Shown: one piece after another, positions 51,665-61,791 of the stretch
How the letters are laid out: every line of letters begins with the position of its first letter
Position numbering within the stretch: position 1 is the first letter of the stretch
Assembly (NCBI GenBank): GCA_000727475.1
Contig: KL647297.1
Span: 790,180 to 854,179 of the forward strand
Source of the DNA: Sarcocystis neurona
Lineage: Eukaryota; Apicomplexa; Conoidasida; Eucoccidiorida; Sarcocystidae
Direction: 5' to 3'
DNA length: 64,000 nt
Notes under the pieces: generated by a model
Database searches by the model: none
What the model saw: only the letters and a program-made list of their open reading frames with translations
Told to the model about the DNA's origin: nothing
Translations under genes and position numbers: made by a program

Positions 51665-52134
51665 CAGTCCAGACAAGGAACGATGCCTCTTGTAGCCCTC
51701 TTCTTCAATGAGTATTCGTGCTCGGCAGCGCGAGTTGAGAACACACAATGTCGAAATTTGTATACTAACAGCACACAATAATTCTCAACAACCAACTACT
51801 GTGATGTACTTTCTGAATTTCCTCAAGTAGCAAAAAGCATTTCAATGACGGTCGCCGCACACTACGAGTGAGCTTTCGTCTAGGGTGTTTGTGGATCCAG
51901 TAAGACTCGTACCTACAGATGGAACACTTCTTTAGTCGGCCTTACTTCTCTCGGTAGAGCAGTGGAGGTGGCAGAACGTGGAGTGCCCAGGGAGGCTGCT
52001 TTAGTGGGGGGAGCCGCGCCGGTCGAGCTGTAGAACTTTTCACTCCGCTTCGAGGTGACGTGTATCATCGCGCCCGCCCACGACTCTGTGCTGCATACAG
52101 CGGACAGAAGAGGCTACGACTGTAAAGCTCCGAA

Positions 52135-52869
52135 ATGTTCTCCATATTTGTCTTGTCAATGCCGCTGTTGTGTGTACGCATTCTTCTGTGTCTATTTGTG
52201 AGAAAAAAAGTGAGTGGCACGCGCGTGGGTGTGTGTGTATGCAGTCCAACGCAGGTAGGAAATCTTGGCATTCTACGCGTAGCTAGGGCCAGCCGCAGTT
52301 TCGCACAGCTCCTGCTCCATCGTTTTCCTGTTGCTTCACAATCAGAACAGTCATTCCCTTTGCTGTCCCGCGCATCGGCCTGCGCACACCAGTCTTGGTG
52401 CAGTTTCCTTTGAACCGCCGTTCCTTAGCTCTACCCTCGCGGATTCGTCTCGCTGAGCGGCCTGATCACTGTGTGCAGATCATGCTCCTGCACTTCAGCC
52501 TCCAGGAAACACAAATGGGTTATGCTGGTATGTTTGTCCCCGAACACTCTTGTCGTCATCTTGCCTTGTGTTTCGCTCTTTGCTTGTGAATTCCCCTTCT
52601 CCGAGCAGCCGCTTCTCGCCGGGAGTGGCCTGCTGTGTCCGTCTTCCCTCCTCCATACATCTGCAGAAAAGCAGCACCACCATGCGCTGCATTTTGGCTG
52701 CTGCACTCGTGTAGCACGAGACGTGTCTTCCTAGAGACGGCCCCTCTAGAACTTACTTTCACTTACGTTTGGCATTTCCCAGTCCTTCTCCCGTTATCCC
52801 TCTGTCACTGTCCTCTTGCTCCATTTTCTCCATATTCTTCTTCACCTCCCCACAGGCCAGTGTACACCC

Positions 52870-52900
<31 letters not shown>

Positions 52901-53209
52901 TATATATTTGTATGTATATGTGTTCATATCTAGATATACATATATGTGTATATGTATATTAATATGTGTGTATTGTGCACGTCGACTGGGGACGTCTGTA
53001 GCTAAAGCAGGTGTCGTTTCTGTTATTTCCCCTTCCGGCGATTCAGAACTCTTTTTCCCTCTTGCGCAGACTCTATACGCACACCAGCAAGCTTAGCAGC
53101 GCAGAAAATGGCGACTGGCACAGCAGGCTCTGTGCCTCTCCATCGCTGCTGCCGCGAGGTTGTCCACACGGCTGCCGCAGGGTGTACTTATGGACTGAAG
53201 CAGAGGTAG
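52135..53209 (+). CDS. Small hypothetical protein with N-terminal hydrophobic segment, 112 aa
   Basis: Three exons are proposed: 52135-52209, 52404-52527 and 53070-53209. The ATG (CCGAAATGTTC) opens a hydrophobic segment (MFSIFVLSMPLLCVRILLCL) ending in basic residues, a signal sequence or membrane anchor. Donors are AAA|GTGAGT and CTG|GTATGT; acceptors are CTTGGTGCAG and a pyrimidine-rich CCCTCTTGCGCAG. Phases match (0/0 and 1/1). Exon 2 reads NRRSLALPSRIRLAERPDHC and HFSLQETQMGY. Exon 3 reads TPASLAAQKMATGTAGSVPL, HRCCREVVHTAAAGCTYGL and ends in TAG. The Cys-x-Arg-Glu and small-residue stretch hints at a short membrane segment, but I cannot assign a family. In exon 3 a second frame (phase 2) is also open to a TAG at 53266, so the C-terminus is uncertain. 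Confidence 0.4.
52870..52893. repeat. (TA)n microsatellite
   Basis: An uninterrupted TA run of about 24 bases followed by further TA-rich DNA to about 52970. It lies in the second intron of the proposed small gene. Confidence 0.9.
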
Positions 53210-54173
53210 CAGCAGCAGCAGCCGGAATCGTCCGGCAGGAGCAGCGGCAGCAGCAAGATCAGCCGTAGCAGAGCTGCAACAAAGCTTCCGCACACACAGC
53301 AGCAGCAGGGAAAAGTCCGCAACAGCGCCCCTCTCAGTAGGAGCAGCAGCGTTTTCAGCACTTGCGGCGGGGGCAACCGTTCGAGAAATAGGGCTCACAC
53401 AACGCCAAGAGCAGCAGCAGCAGGCGCGTCTGCTGCTGCAGGCTGGGATGAAGGGACGGCAGACCTGCAGCAGCTTCGTTAGCACCTAGACGCAGACGCA
53501 CGTACACACATCTATATATTGCGAGAGTCCGTCTTCTTGCTTTCCTCTTCTTCCGGCTCGTCTGCTCTTGGCACCCTCCTCCCTCTTGGCTCCCTTCTTA
53601 TCATTTTTCCTGTTCGTGCAGCAGCCACAAAGAAGCTCCCCCTTAAGAGGAACAGGGACGGCTGCGGAGAGAAGAGGCGAGCCAATTTTTTCTTGCGCAC
53701 GTCTGTGTCGGCGCAGATGAAGCCCCAGCCAGCAAGCAACAGGGCTTTCCCGGACGCACGTTGTCTTTGCACTGCAACAAAAGCAGCAGCAGGAGGTTTT
53801 ACACGTGTTACATACTTTGCTGCTGGACCCGCCCTCTGTTTCCCTAGCGTCGTATCTCTCTAACTTCCCTTGTACAATGGAACTTACCGTTCTGCTTTCT
53901 TTGTTATTGTGTCTCTCTTTACTTCAAGTGCCTGGTTATATAGAAGTGCCGCTCTGTTTAGCTTGAGCAAGCTCTTCGTGGTGTGGTCTTTACGCAGCTG
54001 CTGAAGCCCTGCGCCGTTGCCGACAGCCCCCTCTCTTTTCCCTGCTGCTGCAGCTGCTGTTGCTGGTCCGGCTGCAGCTGCTGGTGGCGCGCGCCCTGCA
54101 GCGGGTGCAGCAGCAGCTGTTGTTTACACGCGTGAAGGAGGAGGCCTGCGCTTCTCTGGGTCACTTCGTCGTA
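53210..54173. other. CAG-rich stretch and gap before the transporter gene
   Basis: From 53199 to about 53490 CAG/GCA units leave two plus-strand frames open, one reading REIGLTQRQEQQQQARLLLQ before a TAG. These could be a further exon of the gene to the left or repeat-driven artefacts. From 53500 to 54000 nothing is recognised. Immediately before 54174 the frame of the next gene is open back to a TGA near 54003, and no ATG lies in between. Confidence 0.4.
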
Positions 54174-57100
54174 ATGAACTCCGGCAGCAGTGATGAGGAG
54201 GCCGCTCCCGCTCCCGCAGCTTCCCTCCCTGCTGCTACCGCCCCTGCTGCTACTGCTGCTGCTGCTCCTGCCGCTGCTGCTACTGCTGGCGCAGGAGACG
54301 CAGACGCTGCGTCCACGGCTGGGGAAATCATCGGACGTCTGCTGCCGCAGCGCCGACAGCAACCGCAGCACGGCGCGCAGCAGCAGCAGCGGCAGCAGCA
54401 GGAGCTCCACCATTCGCAGCAACTCCACCACCGGCAAGACTTCCGGCAGATGCCGGAGCAGCGGCAGCTTCCCTCACAACAGCAACAGCACTTGCCACAG
54501 GAACAGCGGCAAGAAGAAAAGCGTCGGCAGGTAGAGCGCCGGCAGCTACCACAAGGGCAACATACTATGGAGCAGCAGGAGGAGGGGGCGGCCAGCGGTG
54601 TCCCCCCTGCTGGTGGCTGTGTGCGCCCTGCGACACCATGCGAAAGTCCTGCAAACTCTTCGATTTCTCGCCAGCCGACGTCTGCTGCTGCTTCTCCTGT
54701 CGCTGCTGCTGCCACTGCTCCTCCTCTGCCTGTTGGTGCGTCGTCGCGTCCCCGTGGGAGCCAGTCTTCCTCGACGCGGGGGCCCCAGCAGCCGCAGCAG
54801 CAACCCCGGCAGCAGCAGCAGCAGCAACTCCGGCAGGAGCAGCAGCCGCAACGGCAGCAGCCGCGACAACAGCAGGGAGGGTGGCAACCTCAGCAGCAGC
54901 TGTTCGTAGAGGAGCAGCCGATGGGTCTGCTGCTGCTGCCGGTGCGTCGTGAAGGGTCTGATGCAGCAGACAGTCGTCAGACATCTGGGGGATCCCCTAG
55001 CACGCGGAGAAGCGGTAGCAGCGCAGGGCAGACCACTTTTGCTGGCGGCAGCCGCCACGCGGAAGCGGCAGCAGCACTTGTGTCTGTCTCTGCTGCTGCG
55101 GCTGGTGCGTCCGGCGGGAGCAGCAGCACGAGCAGGGGCAGCGGCAGTGACAGTAGCAGCAGTGGCAGTGGCAGTAGCAGCAGCAGCAGCCACGTTGCGA
55201 ATAACAGCAGCAGCAGGAACGAGAGCACGAGACTCCGAGTTAGCGACGATGCCGGCAGGCACGGCGGTGGGCAAGGGGGCGAAGGTGCTCCGCGTCGGCA
55301 GCAGCAGCAGCAGCGGGGAGAAGACGCTGGTGGCAGCAGCGGCGGGGCAGGCGTCGCCGCGCCACAGCAGCAGCAGCAATACAGCAGGGTAACTTCCCGT
55401 ATTTTGAATGTGTACGAAACGCCTCTCACTCGTCCGCTGTCTCCCTCTGGAGGCGGGCGTGGTGCTGCCGGGCTCATTGCTACTGCAGGAGTCGCCACAC
55501 ATGCTGGGGCACCAGGAGGAGCGGCAGGAGGAACACCAGGAGCGAGCGCGGCAGCAGCAGCAGGAGGAGGCGGAGCAGCAACTTGCCGAGGACGCGTCGG
55601 CTCCCCGCCGTTCTTCCCAGTGCGCGTGAGGTCTACCGCTGCAGGAGGAGAAAGAGGAAGAGGCGTAGAAACTGCGTTCCGCGCGAGCACAGCAGCACTA
55701 GCTGCTGCCGCAACGTGGCACAGCAGCAACGAGCAAATGCGACAAGCAGCGCGAGGAGGAGGCGGAGGCCCGGGGGGAGGAGGCGGCTCTGCGCTGCCAG
55801 CAGGACAGTCTCTATTAACAAACACAGCAGGTGGCGCAGCATCTGTTGCCGCGGCCCCAGAGGTTTTTGAGTTGGTGCCCGTGGTGGGAAGTCTTGACCC
55901 CTACGGCGTGCGAAGGCGCCCGCGGCAGCAGCGCAGCCGGCAGGACCCCCCCAGGCGGGTCGCTGCCGACGACAGCTGGGGCGTACCTACAACACCGCAG
56001 GGGACTGCAGGAGGAGAGAAAGCGGCACGCGGAACCAAGTGCGGGGGCAGCAAAGAAGCAGCAGCAGCAGGAGCGCAGGGGGAGGCGGCGAGACGCGGAG
56101 GCAGAGATGGAGAACAGCGGGCCGCGCAGGCGCTGCAACAGCCCTGTGGAAGTGCTGAGCCGCCGTCGGCCGCTGCTGCTGAACAGGAAGAGAGCGGCTC
56201 GGAAGAAGAGCAAGTCTTGCGGTGAGGCAGGGCAGCGAGAGTGATGACGCCAAGCGAAAGACAAGGAAGACGAAACGACGCCCCGCGCGCAGAAGAGCGG
56301 GGGAGGGGGGGGGAGTGCAGGCGTTGGCGCAGCAGCACAGAACAACGGCAGGAGCAGAAGCAAGAAAGCAGCAGCAGCGTAGCGGCAGCACAGAGACGCA
56401 GGAGCAGCAGAGAGCGGTGCGCGACAGCGGCAGCCGCAGCAGCAGCCGGAGGGGCAGCTCCACAAAACCTTGCAGCCAGGGCGGCTGCAAAAGCGTCTCC
56501 AGCAGCAACAGGAAGCGACAGGGGGGAAATGACACGTGTTCTATTATACAACAAGCATACACATATAAGTACACGCGTGCAAGAAGCGATATATACATGT
56601 GTACGTCTATAGAGGGAGATTCTTAGCAGTTCAAGTCGCACAGTAGTGTTTTGCTGCGTGATTCCCACACAGACACACCGAGACTGAGGCAGTCGAATTT
56701 CTTCGTATCTCTCGCGGCTCTTGAGTGATAAATATGTATGTGCTTCTTGATATAGACGAGGTGCTTCGTTCGTGCTGGTGACCAGCACGTAGACGCATGT
56801 ATGGGTCGCTATCTGCAGAGGCGCGAGCCCGCTTTATACCGCTGTAGGCGGTCGCAGGGATTCGCGAGCGTGCAGGTTTGTGTAGGTGTATATCCAGGCA
56901 GAAGCGTGGCGTATACACGTATACGTGGAGACTCTCCGGCGGGTTGGTGACACAGAGGGAGAGGGACGCGGTCCTCGGCTATTTTTTCCGGCGTCTTTTG
57001 TCGGCGTTGCATCTCTCTCTTATATCCCCCATACACCGGCTTCCCTTCTTTTCTGGCTTCCGATGCGTCTTCTATTTGTCGGTTCTTCACCAGAGAAGTC

Positions 57101-60100
57101 CGCGGAGAACGTGTGTGGTGCAACACAACAACTGCGTCGCGTGTCTCCATTTGCTGTTGGTCTCCTTGCTGCTGTCTGCAGACGTCTGTTCTTCGAGAGA
57201 CGCACACGGCGATGGAGACACGGCCGCGTGCGCCGTCTGTCTGTGCTCTCGCTTTATCTCGGGCTCAGTATCTGTCCGTCTCCTGCATGCGTCTTCTCAT
57301 GTTTGTTTTGCTGAATAGGCGTTTTTGGCTCTTTTTATTTTTCTCTGCTGTTCTCGCTGCAACTCTCGGTGTGCGTGGTGCTTCGCGTGTCTTGCTGCTG
57401 CGTCTTCGTGTGCCTCCTTCGCTGCTGCCTCCGTCCGTCTTTTCTCTGCGGCCTGGTCTGTTTCTCCGTGTGTGTTCTCGGGTGACGCGTCTTCTCTGCG
57501 ACTGCTGTTCTTCTCGCAGGATCTCCCGTTGTTGGCTCCTTGTCATCTTCTTTTTCGACCGTTTGCTGTCCCTGCTGCTTTCCGCCTTTCTATGTCTCAC
57601 CGGACTTGCGTGCAGCTCCTGCTACGGTGAAGAAGAAGAGTGGGAGAAGACGAAGGAACGGCAATATCGCTGCCGCAGATTTTGGCAGCGGCGCGTCGAA
57701 GTGATGCGCGGATATTCTTGGGGATGGGGATTTACGGCCACGCCGCGTGAGGGCGCTCAGTATTACTTGAAAGAGTTTTTTGCTGCTCTAGTCATTGCCC
57801 TCAGTAAGTATCTTGCACGAATAGCAGCAAAGAAGCTTGGGGTCTGCACCTGGCAGCGAACGTTTGTCCACGTGTTTCTTATGAGAAGAAGTCCCCCTCC
57901 CCTAGACGATCCCCCCGGCTGGCAAACAAACTCCGCTACTTTTCTTTTCCTGTTGCTGCTGCTGCTGCTCTTCCTTCAGCTGCTGATATACGCGCGTCTT
58001 GCCTCACTATTTGCTGGTGTATATACATATGTTTTAGTAAGAGTCTCTGCGTTTCCACCTGCCTCCCTGCTGCTTGTCAACACGTCTTCCTTGGGACGAC
58101 TTTGGCATATAGGTCTATAAATTCATTTGGTGGTAGCTGCGACTGCTGTTGCTGGTCCCCCGTCTGCTGCTGCTGAAAGCCACGTCCTGCTTCACTAGAT
58201 GTACTACCTGTTTACGTACAAATATCAATGTAAAGACACGCCTATCTACACACGCATAGACAAACGCGCAAAAGATATATATATATATATATGCATATGC
58301 ATATGCATATATATATATGGGTATGTATGCGTGTGTGTATGTGCGTATGTGTATAGACATGGCTGTAGATGGTTGTGTGCGCCCATAGGCATATCTCTGC
58401 ATATATAAATGATGAGACACACACGTGAGGATTGCTGTTTTCCTGCATGTGATACGTCTGCTTGGCAGAAGAAATTTCTTTTTTCTCGTCTTTTTTCCAT
58501 CTGTCCCTCTGTCCCTCCTCTCTCTTCATGCGCAGCGGTATCTGCGTATACCAGGCGCATATTTATTTGCACGACAGTCCTCCTACGTACTACAGCGCTG
58601 CTGCAGTTCCATATAAATGTACGCCCACACGCATATATTCACAGTATATGCAGATGCCTATGTATAAGTCTATATGCGCATTGACTTGTGAATATACATA
58701 CATATAAGAAACATGCAAAATATCGTACACTGTTGGGCCCACTATCAACAGGAATCTGCACACGTGTATATATATATATGTATATGCTTATGTATACGTG
58801 TATATGCATGTTGGCATGTGAATATATACACGTATATATATATATTTGAAGTATGTAACTCTCATACTCTGTTGGGCCGCCTATCAGTGGGAACGTGCAT
58901 ATATATGTATATATGTATGTATGTATATATATATATATATGCATGCGTGTAGGTGCATATGCGTATGTGTAGGGGTGTGTGTGTGTAGTTGCGTCTTTTT
59001 CCTCGTTTTGTCAGTGTGTGTCTCCCCGTTCGTTTTCGGTTTGTATCTCGGTGGGCTCGTCTTCAAGCCAGAACACCTTTTTTTCTTCCTCAGTGTATTC
59101 AAGCCCTACATATACATATATGGATTTATTTCTATTTTGAAGAGGCTCACGTTCGTAGGTATACCCGAGCCCGTACGTATATATATTCAAATAGAGAAAG
59201 AACGGGCTTGTGCATGCATCCGTGCGCACCTCTGGCTATTCGATATATGGACAACAACAAAAGTAGCCACTACCCATATATGTCAGGTATATAAGTGGGC
59301 GTATCTGTCTACGTCTATCCATCTTTCTATATAAATATATATATGAGAAACATGAATGTAGGGCGACGAAGTATACGCAGGAGACATACACAGCCGTACA
59401 CACACCGCACCTACACGTAGGCATCTACATATACATATATATGATAATCATACGTTCGTCCTCACTGAAAAGACTGCAAGACTCTTAGATATCTAATATA
59501 TATATATTCACGCTCGTCTATATATGCATATATGAGTGCGAGAGCATGTATATAGGACGACGACGTATACGCAGAAAGTGCTGCTCCTCTCCTTCTCTCT
59601 GTGTTTCTGTGTGTGCGTTTCGTAGATATCTAATGTACGTATATATTCACAGTCACATATGTGTGTATATATATACAGAGAGAGAAATATATGTATCATA
59701 TATATATATATGTACCGTGGACGCCAAAGTAGACGCAGGAAGTGCAGTCTCTTTGTCTCAGTGTCTCTGTGTATTCTGTTCGTAGATATCTAATATATAT
59801 GTATGTATTGACACATACATATACATAGAGAGAGAGAGAGACAAAGGACACGTATCCTGGAAGACCAAATATACGGAGAAAGTGCTTTTTTCCTCTTTTT
59901 TTGTCTCTTTTCTTCTCTGAGTTCTTGTGTGGTTTTGCGGCTCTTCGTCCGCCGTGAGATGCCCGTTTGCGTGCGCGCAGCAGCTGCTTCCGCTGAAGAG
60001 TCATCGGCGGGAGCCACTCGAGCCCCCGTGTTGGCTTCAAAATTTGTAAACCTCCATAGCGGCGCATTATTACTCCCTTCTTGTTGAATAATATTCGACT

Positions 60101-61757
60101 ACCCAATACAGTAAAAATTTGTGTTTACGCGCAACTTCCGTGCGGTCCGCGCAGTGTGTGCACATACGAGAAAAGGCCTCCCACTTTCTTCTCCTCCTGC
60201 TCCTGTCTAAACTTTTTTGGGGCGGTGCCTCGGCGATTTCTCTACTTTTGTGGCACTTTTTTTTTTCTCGTGGAGTCGCTTCTCGGTTGGTAGTAGTATA
60301 TGTGCTGCGCGCGCAGGTCTTGGCCCTTTTCTTCGTCTCTTTGGATCTTCCGGGCTTCCTGCTGCGTAGATTCCCTTTCTTCAGTGTCCCTCTCCTCTTT
60401 TCGTTGTCCTCCGCAAAAATATTTGCACTGCACGGCTGTTCATTCGTGGCTCATTTTCGCTTCTTCGTACTCCTCCTCCGCCTCCATCTCCACCCCGACT
60501 TTTTTCACCTCCTTTCCGTCTTCGTGTTTCTATCGGTTGTTTGCTGCTGCCTGGGACGGCTTTCTCTGCAGGAGGGCGTCCTTTCCGGTGTCTCTGCTCT
60601 GCGCACACTTTCTCTTCTTTTTTGTGTGTGCCCCCTCTTTTTTTCGTCCTTCCGTCTTTTCCTTTCGTGCGTGTCTTCACGCTTTCGGTCTATTATTTTC
60701 CTCCCCTTTCGTTGCCCACCCCCTGTCTACCTCGTGAAAGTTTTGCCTTCCCTTCTGTTTTCTCTGTATATACACACATATTAGAGTCTTCTTCACGTTT
60801 TGCCTTCCACTTTCCTACGTGCTTTTGTCTCTCCTCTTTCTTTCCCGGTGTACGTACACCCCATTCTTCACTTCTCGGCGTGCTTTTTTCTCGTTTCTTT
60901 TGCCACTCCCCTCTTTCTTTAAGACGCACGTTACCTTCTTTTTCTTCTCTGTGTGCCCTGCTTTTCCTTTCATTTCTCATTCGTTTCCGCGCTACCTCCT
61001 CTTCCCTTCTTTCTGGCCGCTCTTTTCACTTTTCCCCTCCTCCCTTCCTCCTCTTCGGATTTCCTCGTGCTGTTCTTTCGCCTTCTGTTCTTCTCATTCC
61101 CGTTCTCCTTCTGTGGCTTCTCCGCCGCTTCCTGTTTTTCTCCGTCTTCCTCAACAGCCACCTGAAACTTTTCGTCTGCACTTCTCCTCCGTCGCTGCCT
61201 TCTCGTCTTTTTCTTCTTTTCTCGTTCTGCGGTCTTTATTCCTCCGCCGGCCGCGTCTTTTTCCGCGATTTCTTCTCCTTCTCTGCTGCGCAGCACAAGT
61301 TCCTGAAGCAGCAAGTTTTGCGATAATGGCGCATCTCCCTCCTGCGCTCGGCGTCCATAGCGCCTGGCTCATCGGCATTTTTGCATGTGCCTTGGGTGGC
61401 AGACCCGGGATGATTACCGGAGTTACTGCCTCTTTCGTAAGAGATGCACTTCCTTGGAAAAGTGTTCGCCTTCCCTCCCACCCCTCCCTCACAAAAGCGA
61501 GACTCTCCTCCTTCCCTTGTCCAGCGCGCGTTCCTCTTCTTTTCCACATACGTACAAACACGCATATATATATATATATATATAATGTATCACATGTGGT
61601 ATATGTGTAATGCACATATATATACATTTGTACGTACAAATGTATATACAAATATGTATACATAGATTTGTACATATGTACATATTGGTGCGCTGTTGGA
61701 ACCGCTCTTTACTCATAAATATATATATATGTATATATATTCGTACCCACGCGTATA

Positions 61758-61791
<34 letters not shown>

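Noticed and set aside
54161..56788. Leu/Cys/Ala-rich minus-strand ORFs up to 318 codons
   Set aside because: They are the CTG-frame shadows of the CAG-repeat exon on the plus strand. No ATG context, domain or splice support is seen.
57113..57615. Hydrophobic N-terminus directly upstream of the transporter exon, with ATGs at 57212 and 57299
   Set aside because: The composition is Leu/Arg/Cys/Ser-rich like intronic CTG DNA, and a pyrimidine-rich CAG acceptor at 57615 gives a phase match to the upstream exon. It is kept only as an alternative start.
60119..61326. Long Phe/Ser/Leu-rich plus-strand ORFs
   Set aside because: Composition is explained by C/T-only DNA. Only the last part, after the acceptor at 61293, matches a protein family.
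60970..61675. Lys/Glu/Arg-rich minus-strand ORFs of 109-174 codons
   Set aside because: They are the complement of the pyrimidine-rich intronic tract and of the SulP exon at 61294-61436. Purine-rich DNA gives such frames automatically.
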